A program made the translations under genes and the position numbers. The notes under the pieces are model-generated. The model searched no databases. It saw only the letters and a list, made by a program, of their open reading frames with translations, and was not told where the DNA came from. DNA of 64,000 nucleotides from Coprinus comatus (lineage: Eukaryota > Basidiomycota > Agaricomycetes > Agaricales > Agaricaceae): positions 59,434-123,433 of the forward strand of contig JAWPGT010000065.1 in the NCBI GenBank assembly GCA_034638255.1. Direction: 5' to 3'. Positions 43,201 to 54,212 of this stretch are shown in pieces (position 1 is the first letter of the stretch; every line of letters starts with the position of its first letter).

Positions 43201-46200
43201 GGATAGATGGAAAGGAAGATTCATTAACGGAAGCAATATTGGTGGAGTCATTTACTTACAGTCAAGAAACACATTCACTTGCTTACAAAAAGGTTGCGAA
43301 CAAAGTACGACCAGTAGCGGGGACCATGCCTAGTGACATTAGGATTGTAAGAAAGTTCCCAGAAGATCCACTCTTATCATTACCAGAACTCTCAACAAAA
43401 ACGGAAGAATTTAGGGAGGGGAAGCGGTTAACAAAGGAGAGGTTGGAGGAATTGGGTTTGATGAAGAACGAATTTTTGTGGAAGGAGGAGAAGAGGTTAA
43501 TAGCAGGGGTTTTGGTGAAGAACGAGGGAGGATTGGCATGGGATGAGTCAGAAAAGGGGAGGTTTAAGGAAGACTACTTCAAATCAGTGAAAATTCCAGT
43601 TCAAGAACATGAACCATGGACACGAAAGTCATTACCCATTCCACCTGGCATTAGAGAAAAAGTTATTGATCTCATTCGAAAGAAGGTTGAGTCAGGAGTA
43701 TATGAACCTTCCTACAGTTCATACCGACATCAGTGGTTTACAGTGGCGAAAAAGGATGGAAACATACGTATAGTCCACAATTTAACCCCTCTGAATGCAG
43801 TTACAATCCGCGACTCACAAGAACCACCCTTAGTACACCTATATGCAGAACAATGTGCAGGACGTGCCATATACTCGGGATTGGATTTGTTTGTAGGGTA
43901 TGATCATCGAACATTGGCAGAGGAATCGAGAGATTACACCACATTTGATACACCCCTAGGTACGATGAGATTGACAGTTTTACCACAAGGATGGACAGGT
44001 TCAGTTGGTATCTTTCACAATGACGTGGCATTTATTCTTCAACATGAAACATCTGTGGCTCCAAACTTCCTTGACGACATAACCCTCCTAGGACCAAAAA
44101 CTCGTTATATGCTAGAAGATGGATCATATGAAACCATACCTGAAAACCTGGGAATTCGTCGCTTTGTCTGGGAACATGCCGTGGATCTTAATTGGGTGCT
44201 ACATCGTCTAAAACATGCAGGAGCAACAGTATCAGCTAAGAAATTACAACTGTGTCAGCCAGAAATTACAGTAGTAGGACGAAGGTGTACAAATGAGGGA
44301 CAGGAACCAGAGAAGTCAACAGTGGAGAAGGTATTGAATTGGCCAGAGTGTAGAAATGTATCGGAGGTGAGAGGGTTTTTGGGGATGGCAGGAACAGTTC
44401 GGAATTGGATAAAAGGATTTGCGGAGATATGTCATCCCTTAACGAAGTTGACGAGGGTAACAAAACAGGAGTTTCAGTGGGAAGAGGAGCAGAGAGAAGC
44501 AATGAGGGAAGTGAAGAAACAGGTGACGGAGTGCAAGGCAATCAAACCCATCGATCACACCTTGCCATATGACATCATTCTGGCAGTGGATACATCAGTA
44601 ATTGCAGTGGGATATATATTGGCTCAAATGGATGGGGAAGGGAAGAGGAGACCAGCAAGATTTGGATCGATCGCCTAGAACGAACGAGTTGCAAGATATT
44701 CGCAAGCCAAGCTGGAGTTGTATGGGCTGTTTCGGGCCCTTAACGCTACAAAACTGTGGATTATAGGAGCAAAATTGTTAATCATTGAAGTTGATGCAGC
44801 GTATATCAAGGGAATGATAAATAAACCAGACTTACATCCAAATGCAGCAATGAATCGATGGATCGCAGCAATATTGATGTTCGACTTTCGGCTAGTTCAT
44901 GTTCCAGGAGTGAGGCACAAAGGACCAGATGGGTTGTCTAGGAGGAGAGCAGCAGAAGATGAGGAAGAGGGGGAAGGAATAGAGGAGGCAGAGGATTGGG
45001 TCGATAAGGTGTTAGGATGTGGGATTTGGGTAGCAGGATTTGTGAAGAGGGAGAAGGAAGCAAGAGTAATGATGATAGAAGAGAATGACGAGGACGTCAT
45101 GATAGAAGAAAGGGAGGAAGGGAAGGAGAAAAGAGAAAAGAAAGAGGAAGAATTGCGAAAAATTAGAAAAATGTTGGAAAAAATGGAGATACCAGAAGGA
45201 CTTACAGAGAAGGAGAGAAAAGCATTTTTGAAAAGGGCAGGAGGGTTCTTTATAAGAGGAGAGAAGATGTGGAGGAAGGATAGAATGGGGAGGCATCAGT
45301 TGGTAGTTGACAAGCGGATGGAACGGATAGGATGGTTGAAGGAGTCACATGATCGATTGGGTCACAAAGGATTCTATGCGACACGAAAAACATTAATTGA
45401 CAGAGTCTGGTGGCCATTAATTGATGAAGACGTACGATGGTTCATTAAAACATGTCACCAATGTCAGATTTTATCCACTCAACATGTCATCATTCCGCCT
45501 ACAGTCCAAGTACCAGCACCCCTGTTTCGCAAAGTCTACATTGACACCATGCATATGCCAGCCTCAAATGGATATAAGTATATCGTCCAAGCACGAGACA
45601 GTCTAACGGGATGGGTAGAATGGAGGGCATTGACAAGAGAGACAGGTCGAACATTGGGTCAGTTCATCTTTGAAGAGTTGCTGTGTCGATGGGGGGGTAG
45701 AAGAAATGGTGACAGATAATGGAACGGCATACGTGGCTGCAGTAGAATGGTTAGCAAAACGATATCACATCAACCACATCCGCATTTCTGCCTATAACTC
45801 ACAGTCAAACGGAGTTGTAGAAACGACGCATAGGTCGGTTCGTGATGCTTTGATCAAAATCTGTGAAGGAAATATCAAGAAATGGATGGAACACGCACCT
45901 TACATCTTCTGGGCAGATCGAGTTACCACTCGCAAGGCCACAGGCATGACTCCATATTATGCAGCACATGGTACCGAAGCACTACTCCCATTCGACCTCA
46001 CTGAAGCTATGTTCCTGGCCCCAGAGATCTCATGAAAACTCAAGGATGATGAACTTCTGGCATTTCGGGCCCGAACGTTACAAAAACGGGATGAAGATCT
46101 GGAACGGATACATGCTAAGGTCTTGAAAGCTCGCTTTGCATCAACCAAGGATTTCGAAAGAAGGAATGCCAATCGGATTGTTGATTTCCAGTTCAAGCCA

Positions 46201-46485
46201 GGAGAATTGGTATTGGTTTTGAATAAGCGGATTGAACCTGAAGTTGGCCGTAAATGTCGCCCTCGATATCTAGGACCCATGGTAGTGGTAGAACGGTTGC
46301 GAAGTGGGGCATATCGTCTGGCGGAAGTCAACGGGGTCATTTCCAAGCTCAAATTTGCAGCATTTCGCATCATTCCTTATCACCCTCGATCGCGGACCAT
46401 CCTGAAAGTCACGGATTTCATTTGTGAAGAAGAATTAACAGAAGTACAAGATGGTGTTGAGTCCAGATCAACTGAGGACAGTTGA
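40264..46485 (+). pseudogene. Gypsy gag-pol polyprotein, nearly intact
   Basis: One long frame starts at ATG 40264, is interrupted by a solo LTR (40377-41000) and continues in phase at 41001 (PVTGVKRETMSQ). Gag (to about 42050) has a Lys/Glu/Ser-rich stretch and a CHFCKKKDC zinc-like knot. Protease has LLDEGSEIVVI, with DEG where DSG or DTG is usual. Reverse transcriptase has QWFTVAKKDG, LPQGWTGS and FLDDI as the catalytic YxDD equivalent. RNase H has LAVDTSVIAVGYIL, broken by a TAG at 44676, then YGLFRALNATKLWI. Integrase has the H2C2 finger (HKGFYATRKTL, CHQCQ), YIDTMHMP, VTDNGTAY and NGVVETTHRSV. It also has a frameshift at the G run 45692-45698 and a TGA near 46033, followed by a GPY/F-like module. 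These lesions (TAG, frameshift, TGA) and the inserted LTR inactivate it. A polypurine tract precedes the 3' LTR. Confidence 0.9.
40377..41000 (+). mobile_element. Solo LTR, family 2 (624 bp), TSD GTTAC, inner copy
   Basis: Runs from TGTTACGAG to GTCATAACA with perfect GTTAC duplications at 40372-40376 and 41001-41005. It lies in the gypsy gag gene and belongs to the same family as the outer LTR that the gypsy element itself entered. Confidence 0.93.
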
Positions 46486-46506
46486 GCTTAGAAAGACGAG
46501 AGGAGG

Positions 46507-46982
46507 TGTGGGGGAAGGCAGATGGCTAGAGGAGGACGTGAGTCACACGAGTGACGCGACGTCAGCAACCGTGACATGATCTCCTTTCAAAATTCTTTTC
46601 TTTTCTTTCATTTCGTTTCATTTCTTTTTTTTTCTTTCTTTTCTTCTTCGTTTCTTTTACTTTACGTCGTTCTCTTTAATGTCCGTTGTCCCTAACTTGT
46701 TTTGACTACTTCAAAGGGGGAAACCCTGCCCATCAAGGGTGTTTTTAGCTACATTTTCGTCCTTTTTGCTCATTTTCTTTTACATACAAGTTTCGGAGAC
46801 TCATGTTCACCTTCAGCTTAATTACATACAATCGTATCTTATATACGGGCAATGCCCTTTAATGCAAAACCGGTCTTTTTTCCCCAACGTTCACTTAAAA
46901 AGTCCAGTCTTTAATTTATTTTCACCTTCTTCCATTTTCATTACTTTGGCAACTCTCATCTAGTACCGAACTCATCCCCACA
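46507..46982 (+). mobile_element. Gypsy 3' LTR (476 bp)
   Basis: Same borders and length as the 5' LTR. It is preceded by the purine-rich AAGACGAGAGGAGG, the likely plus-strand primer, and followed by ATTG, the target duplication. Confidence 0.93.
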
Positions 46983-47063
46983 ATTGAATGCACATTCCTA
47001 CACGACTGCACTCTAGTGTTTAAGTTCCAGGAGTGTTCAGCTTAATGGTTCGTGGTCATAACA
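46983..47063 (+). mobile_element. Solo LTR, family 2, right part (outer copy)
   Basis: This 81-bp tail (CGACTGCACTCTAGTGTTTA to CATAACA) completes the LTR begun at 39070. The same tail ends the inner copy at 41000. Confidence 0.9.
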
Positions 47064-47068
47064 TGTTG

Positions 47069-48771
47069 GCCTTAGGCCCTTGGATACTATGTTCCAGTTC
47101 GTACTTGACAACCCTGATTTCAAGCCTCCCGTAAAGACAACTGTGGACACCTCCCAACCTACATGTGTCAGCGGTAATCAATTCAACATGGCTGGTGCTA
47201 TTCTGAAATCACTTGCAGGTCTCCGCAAGCATTCTCACCACCTGCTAGCTTGCAAAACACTGTTGCTCAATATGCCAATCCATTCAGCTTCTCCCTTCAA
47301 GTTATTGAGGCTGGCCAATCGCTCATCCTCAACTCGCACAACACTGACATTGCCCAAGTATGTATCTCATTCAGGTTAAGTTGGATTTTAAATACTAACT
47401 CTTGATGATCACAGCTTGATCTTCCTAGGGCTACTGCAAATGGTGGTGTTTCCACTGGTAATACTGTTGATCTTGTCATCCAGTTCGAAAACCAACTGTT
47501 GAAGTCTCTCAATAATGCTGCATTCACCCAAATGTTTGCTGGTGTTACACTTCAGGACAACCTTGAGCTTACCTTGAGAGGTGCTGCAGATGTCACTGCT
47601 AGGACGGCTATTGGTGACATCCCTATTACTGGTATTCCCATCAATGTCAACACTTCCTTGAAGGGAATCAACTCTTTTGGTGGTACCGCTGAATTGGGTG
47701 ATGTCACAGTTACTGGAAGCGGAGGTGCAAGTGGCAATGAGTATATCCTTTCTCCCTTGAATACTACACTAAGGAACCTGTCAAACATTGCATTGAACAC
47801 ACTTGACATCTCTCTCCCCGTCATTTATGAAGGCACCAAGATTGGTCACTCCATTATTCGTGTAAGTTTTTATTTATTTATTATATGTGAGGGTCATTAC
47901 TGAGTATTATTTAGGAATTCGACCTCATTCCAGGAGACAATGTGTTCGAGACCGAGTTCCATTATCAACCAGATAATGCAAACGATACAGTTGCACAAAG
48001 CTTCTTGTCCAGGTTCATCCAGAGCGAAGATACTTTGCCTCTTCACATTGACGGTGATGACCACAGCACACCATTTGGCTCGTTGGGTCCCACATTGAAA
48101 ACCGATCTTGTAACGGTCAAATTCAGTGTTCAAAATCCTCTTGATACACCCATGGTTATTGAATTTGTGCAATCAGATGGTAGTATCAAGGATGTTGTTT
48201 ATGTGCAATTCAGATATGGATTTGATGGAGGATTCGAGATTCCACCTGGCAAAGAAAGAATGTCCCCTCAGATTCCTGACGTCAGGCTCACACAAGGTGC
48301 TATTGCTTCTCTCAACATCATTCCTTTGGGTTACCTTGATGTTGATGCTGCCAATACTGTTCGCATTGGTGGTGCTGGCGGATATCAAATTCCTTAGTTG
48401 AAGCTTACACAGAAATGTGTACCTACTACTTATGATCTCGTCTTGGGCTTCGCTATGGCTAAGGGTAGGATGTCATTGGATGGTCTGATTAGCCAGGCAA
48501 AGAACTGGATCAATGAACATAACAACTCGTTGTCTTCATCATCTTCTTCGACCACTACCCTTTCGATCAGTGCCAGTGCTAGTGCTACCGATGCAGCCAT
48601 GACAACTGATGCCGCTGCCAAAGGTTCTGCCACAACATCCACTGAGCCCAAGGGATCTAGTGCCACACCCACAAAGATCGAAGAAGCTGCTGAACCTACA
48701 CCTACTCCTGAAGTTGTAGCAGACAAAGCTGCTCCTTCAATAGAAGAGGCTACCACTAGTGAGAGTGCTTG
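47069..48771 (+). pseudogene. DUF3712-type gene, main part
   Basis: The frame resumes as LDTMFQFVLDNPDFKPPV, then MAGAILKSLA. Next is a segment reading QNTVAQYANPFSLQVIEAGQ that needs a short intron or indel near 47210-47250. An intron at about 47357-47413 follows, then a long exon with NTVDLVIQFENQLLKSLNNA, ITGIPINVNTSLKGIN and TVTGSGGASGNEYIL. A further intron (about 47861-47913) leads to EFDLIPGDNVFETEFHYQPD and MVIEFVQSDG. A TAG at 48395 (GGYQIP-stop) is followed in phase by LKLTQKCVPTTYDLVLGF and a Ser/Thr/Ala-rich tail to 48771. The block order is that of DUF3712 proteins, fungal surface or vacuolar proteins of unknown function. The insertion, the stop and the missing anchor make it a pseudogene. 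It lies inside the reconstructed large transposon, so it may be a captured host gene. Confidence 0.75.
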
Positions 48772-49489
48772 AATTTCTGGAACCATGGTAATATAATTGT
48801 CACAATTAGTATATACTTGTTCCTATGCACTCTCACCCCTATTGCCTTGGGACAGGTTAGGGATGGCCATCCCTGGTTGCCATCTTGGCAGCTGTCATCG
48901 GCTGCTGACAAATCCGACTTATATGCTGCTGTTTCCACACCACCCCACCATCCTCTCTCCATCCCCACCCCCTTCCACTCTCCTCATTGGGTCCTAGTCC
49001 TCCTTCCTTGCTGCAAATTGCCTGGCCTAGCCCCAGTCAGGTTTCTAGGTGAACCAATTTGCTGTGCTGGTTGGTCGGGTGCTGGTCTCCCCAGTGTTGG
49101 GAATATCGCAAACATGGAATTGGCCAACTACCTACAACCTTGAGCCTGCCTTGGTCTCTTATATGGATTTACGGGCGCCCCTCAATGGTCTGTAGGCTGT
49201 CCCTTTCTGTGTCGCAGGTGTTCCCAACCTGAGGTTGGCCCACTGCTCCACAACACATCCCCCCACCTATCCCATCCCATCTCCTCTCCTGCATGCTATG
49301 CTCTCCCATATAACCTAGATGTAGACCATTGTGTCATAGATAATTAATATAAATTATTTCTTTTTCCCAAATTAATTAAGATTATGTCAGCATAAATTTT
49401 ATATCTTGCCTCTTACCACATCATTACTACAATGCCCCCATCCTCTCTACTCCCTGCTACAGCTCTGATGTTGCCAAAACCTATTACCT
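48772..49489. other. C-rich spacer without a gene
   Basis: A C-rich stretch with palindromes AGGGATGGCCATCCCT (48862 region) and CCAACCTGAGGTTGG (49230 region), then an AT-rich promoter-like stretch (49320-49400). Open frames here have no recognisable domain. Confidence 0.45.
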
Positions 49490-51014
49490 TTGTTTAAGCA
49501 ATTAATATTGCCTTGGTAAACAACAATGATCTTCCCGAACTCATTGCCAATGGGAATATTATCTGCAATCCTCTTAACAAGTTCCTAGTTGATCTTTCCA
49601 AATCTGTGGGGTCTGATGCATCGGATGTGGAGAAGCTTCGGGCTATGTTATTTAGGCATTTGGGTCGCCTTTGCCAATTGGAAACCACCCATCCTTCTAT
49701 TGTGGCAGCTTATGGTTGCTTCAAAAGCACTTGTATGGAGCAGCACAGGAAGAAACAGAAATTTCTTGGAAAGAACCAGATGACAAGTTGCTTTCGCAAC
49801 AACACTGATCTCATCTATACCAGCATCTCTACCCTTTCCCTCTCCCAACCTCGTGCAATCTACCCTCCCAAGGCAATATGGGTTACTGAAAATAGTGATA
49901 TCTTGGATCATTGGTCGTTCCATCTCCAATATGGGCCAAAGGCTGATAATAGGCTTCCTCATTGCAAGCCAATGCTTTTAGATGAATCCAAGCTGCAGAA
50001 AATTGTATTGCCCCATGAATCAATAATCATCAGAGATAAGAAGACAACCAAAATTGTCCTTGTTGTTTTGAGGAATGTTGCTTCTCCAGCAGTGTTGGAT
50101 CATTTGGGAGCAGTAGTTGGGGAGGCGACATTGGCAAGGAGAAATATTTGGGTGGGTACAATCCATATTATTATTTGATTAATTATTAATGCAATATTAT
50201 AGAAGGATGATGCTGGTGTGCTGGTTATGAGTGGATGGTCAGCAGGTTCTCGTTCCAAGGCAGCTTTCCACTGGGTCTGGAATATCCTTCGTAAATGATC
50301 TGAAGCTGACATCAACCATCTCAATATCCAAGAAAGCAATGCATTTGGTTTTGTTTGGAACTTGCTACAACATCGTCTACCTGAAGAAGTCAAATCCAAT
50401 TTTACCAACTTCATGGAATCTACCTGACTACCTCGTATGAATGCATTTATGAAAATTAGTAACAAAACTTTGGGATCATATACAGTTAAAGCAGGAGATA
50501 TGGAGTTCACATTTGATAATGTTGAATTAGCACCTCCAACTGGTGCTATGGCACAAGATTATGCAAGGTATAATCGCAATCTACTGTATTTACTTAATAA
50601 ATTACTTATACTTCTTATAGACCCATGCATAATGAGGGACAACCTCATAAGTATGCAGTTTCCTTTACAGTCGAGCAATATGGTGGAGAACATGATGGAG
50701 GGCATTTCTATGTCACTTCATATGGGATTAAAGTAGAGCTAGAAGCTAATACGATTATTGTTTGGCAACCAAGGCATATTCATGGAACAAGTCTTCCAAA
50801 TGCCCATCCTGCTGATGAATCACCAGCCTTTTTACAAAGAGGTTTGGCATTTGTAACCTCTCCCCGACTTCCTAATGCATGGAAAAAATATGTTGACCAA
50901 GTTTGCAAAACCCCCCATGCAATTGACAATATTGCAAAAAAAGTAGAAGAAGCTCTCTGGGGACCAGAAGCTGAACAAGATGAAGTATACAAAGATGAGA
51001 CTACAGTAGTATAA
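49490..51014 (+). pseudogene. 2OG-Fe(II) oxygenase-like gene, transposon-borne
   Basis: The frame from about 49490 reads LRAMLFRHLGRLCQLE, IRDKKTTKIVLVVLRNVASP and VVGEATLARRNIW, to a donor at 50152. A 51-bp intron follows, then VLVMSGWSAGSRSKAAFHWV. Two in-frame TGA stops follow (near 50297 and 50428), then SYTVKAGDMEFTFDNVELAP. After another intron (50570-50620) comes the core HKYAVSFTVEQYGGEHDGGH, with YGIKVELEANTIIVWQPRHI HGTSLP after it. His and Asp in GGEHDGG and His in the HGTSL block fit the HxD...H iron site of 2-oxoglutarate oxygenases found in large numbers in Agaricomycetes. It is a different branch from the gene at 6.8-7.9 kb. It precedes the unknown gene copy II on the same strand, as the other oxygenase precedes copy I. 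The substrate is unknown. Confidence 0.6.
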
Positions 51015-51280
51015 ATGTAGTAGCTTTTTTTAATTCATTTTCTATTTTTTATTTGTGAGTATAGCTTGCTACTGACTTTATCAAGGTTGTTGCTCTTATA
51101 ATAGAGCTATTTGTATATTCTTGCCAAGGTGATTGATAATAAATAGATCAGTCTAGACCTTATTATGTATAATATTTAGTTTAGTATGTATAGTTTTTTG
51201 GTCAATTTGTAGTATAAACCAACATGACATGACACAATTTTTATATCTTACTTTCCCATTTGCTCTATCCCCTCTACCAT

Positions 51281-53779
51281 GTCTACAAGTATTAGCTCTG
51301 ATACTTCTTCCATTTTACCCATGGTATTAGTAAAAGAAGAACTCAACAAAGAACTAAAGAATTGTATCTATGATTTTGAGGCAATGAAAAACTCTACCCA
51401 AGGGAAAGTGGCTGGTCATAAGTTTTTTTCCCCTTAATTCATATATATCTTTGCTCAGATATACTATATATATTTCTAGAAAGTAAAGTGCTACAACAAA
51501 GAATTAAAGATCTTCGTTATCGATTAAAGAATATAAGATGTAAAATTACAAAAGTGAAAAAAAATTTGGATATAAAGGGTTTGTATTTCTACTTTCTAAA
51601 ACTTCTTGTCTGACTCCATTTATCTAGAAAAACAACCCAAACTATTATCTATACCCCTACCAATACTTCCTCCAAGTACTTCACAAACAAAACCCAAACA
51701 TAGGGTTTCTGTCATTATAACATCTCCCTCTAAATCTACTACCTTACCAAGTCAGTCTCAAGAAGCCATTCCTCAACCTAGCTCTCCTCTTTTGTCTATC
51801 TCAAGTGACTCACTTGAGAATGATAGTATGTTATATATTGAAATTTATTTAATTTTATTCTAACTACTTGATATTACTAGATAAGAACTCAAATGTACAA
51901 CTTGAAATGACTAGTAATTTGACTACTACTCACTTTCAGGGTATTTTTTCTATTTTTTTTTCTTTGTTATTTTTTTCTTATTTGTTTAAAAATCAACAGA
52001 GCCTACTTTGGCATATTAATTCTAACGATATAGTAGCAAATACTCAGTATCAAAGTACAACACCTCCATTGATATCATCTTTGCTTTTGAGGTCACCTTC
52101 TCTTCTACCCTCTATCACCCCACCTATTTTGGCTTCTATACCTGAACTTTCACCAACAACAGAAGATTCTAGTATACCAGCTTTACCTCTGCATATTAAC
52201 AGTACTAGTGATAGAGTGGAATCAAATGCACGATATGTTGAGGTTGACTCTGATGATGATACTTATAGTAAGCTATTTCTTTTTTATTATTATACTCTAT
52301 TATTAATAACTTTTACTTATAGCAGTCTCGGTTGGACAAAAGTGAAAACACCAAGTGATTTATGATAGTAGTAGTGACAATGGTAGTGGAGAAGATAAAC
52401 GAGAATCTTGTATGTTTTTTCCCTTATTATTGAGTAATATATCTTATAATCTAAAAACCTCTAGCGATTAAGCATAAGAAATCAAGAAACAAAAAAGGGG
52501 CAAAGCAAGCACAAAGTAAGGGAAGAGAGAAGCGAAAGAATGATGACAATAGTAAAGAAAGCAAAGAAGATATTGAGATTTATGCTGGTATATATCTATT
52601 ATAATGGTCTTTATGTTGCTAATATTTGTTATAGAAGGTGATACAGCTTTACTTCATGCCTGGATGTCAAGTTCCAAGAAGAAGCCAAAGATTCCAATTG
52701 AAACCAAGAATCATATTTGGTTCAATTGCTTATATCTTCCCAAGGCTTATATGACTTCTCCTGAACTTACAAAAGAATTACTTACTAATGGATATAAAAA
52801 TTTTATCTGTCTCCACCACTCTAGAAAAGATAAAATCACCAATCATATTAATGGTGATGACTTGGTATCTGGGGTTGTGATTCATGGAACTGGAGTTGAG
52901 AGGTGTTATAATCTTGCCTATACCTCCATTTCGGTATAGATGATGCTACGATGGACCTCTTCAAGGTGCTCGTAGGAGGAGAACATCTACTCTTACTGAG
53001 ACTACTTTCAGGGGATGACCTCCACAGTACTCAGACTGTAGATCACAGGTGTTCCTTACTAATAAGTCGTTCGTGCAAGAGTTAGAGCTGACTCCAAGTT
53101 CTAGGGTTATCAGGCAGAGGACAGAGAGCGAGATAGCAAGTAGAACAGAGAGAACGAGAGTATTAAGCTGAAGCTTAATCTCTGTCGCTGTCCATGTATT
53201 TATACAACTACGATGTACAGGTTGTAGGCTGTGCATGATACATGTGAGACAGGAGGGTAAAACTATCTACAGCTGAAACGGTGAGTGGAACGACAAGTGG
53301 AAGTCCGTAGAAGGTACTAGTCCAAGGCTATATGAAACAGTAGTCCAAGGCTATGTGAAACGAGTAAGAGAAAGTACACTATCGTCCATCATTAGTTCTA
53401 ATGATTAGTCGTGATAAATATGAAACCGTAACAAGAGGGCAGGAAAGGGCAAGACTGAAACATTGGTCCAAGTTCAAGGATATGCCAACTGTAGTTGTCC
53501 TGAAGACTTAGTAGTTGCTAATGCGATGTTTTGGAAACTCTGGCAAGTTACTGCAATGGTAGATGGGGAAGAGGTTACTGAAGCATTGGGTCCACTTCCT
53601 TTAAATCCCTGAAATACTCTCTTCTTTATGCAAAATCTGGGGAGTAGTTTTGGTATTGACTGGCAGGACATGTATCTCAGAAACATATATGCAGATGAGA
53701 AGAAATGGGAAAAGTGGTTTTTAAAGTTGATGATAGCAAATTACACAAAGAGATATAGGGAGCTTTCTAGTCAGGAGTA
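51281..53779 (+). pseudogene. Transposon-borne gene of unknown function, copy II
   Basis: Paralogue of the gene at 8043-11291, with the same plan. A coiled-coil exon 1 (VLVKEELNKELKNCIYDFEA, ATG near 51281) is followed by a Lys-rich exon (LRYRLKNIRCKITKVKKN), Ser/Pro-rich exons, acidic and basic exons. The conserved C-terminal exon has HAWMSSSKKKPKIPIETKNH, LHHSRKDKITNHINGDD, VIHGTGVER, CSCPEDLV, AMFWKLWQV and WEKWFLKLMIANYTKRYREL. It is split by a family-E solo LTR at 52904. With the LTR and one AGAGG copy removed the frame is exactly restored (VER-AGKGKTE). One in-frame TGA (LPLNP-stop near 53610) stands where copy I has an Arg. It is the gene nearest transposon end 2. The function is not recognised. 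Confidence 0.65.
52904..53433 (-). mobile_element. Solo LTR, family E (530 bp), TSD AGAGG
   Basis: Runs from TGTTATAAT to CCGTAACA with perfect AGAGG duplications at 52899-52903 and 53434-53438. It is the reverse-oriented relative of the 4257-4774 element and contains the complementary TATTTATAC box. Confidence 0.95.
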
Positions 53780-54212
53780 GATAGATATATATAATTCCTA
53801 CTAAATACATTTGTCATTTGCCTTTTGTATCAAAAATGAGTAAACTTCGATAATATAATTATTCTTAACAAGATATTTTTTATAAATATAGTAGGATTCT
53901 ACAACTATTCTGTACAAATCAACTATAAGTTGTCCAATTATAGTACATTTCTTCATAAACATTGTTAAATCCTGCTAAAAACTTTGCTCAATTGTTTGAC
54001 TTTTCCTGATTTAAAAGTGTACAAAATTCTGATTAATTAATTTCTATTGCCTAGTATAATAATAATGGACACCTATATAGGTATAAAAGGTAGTACAGAT
54101 ATATGTACCAAGTAAGATACATATATATGTACCTATTTAAAATGACTAGTGGTATCCATTTATAACAACTAGTTGTATCTGTTTGTTACCATTTTTATTA
54201 GTCTCCTGCCCC
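53780..54212. repeat. Subterminal and terminal repeat of the large transposon, end 2
   Basis: A short TACAAATCAACTATAA / AGTAGGATTCTACAA subterminal region leads to ACATATATATGTACC palindromes and the terminal repeat ending CTCCTGCCCC at 54212. Inward it matches end 1 over TGGTAACAAACAGATACAAC TAGTTGT. The flank 54213-54220 is ACCAATAA. Confidence 0.85.

Noticed and set aside
48772..49320. Short frames in the C-rich spacer after the DUF3712 gene
   Set aside because: Low-complexity Pro/Ser frames without domain or splice support.
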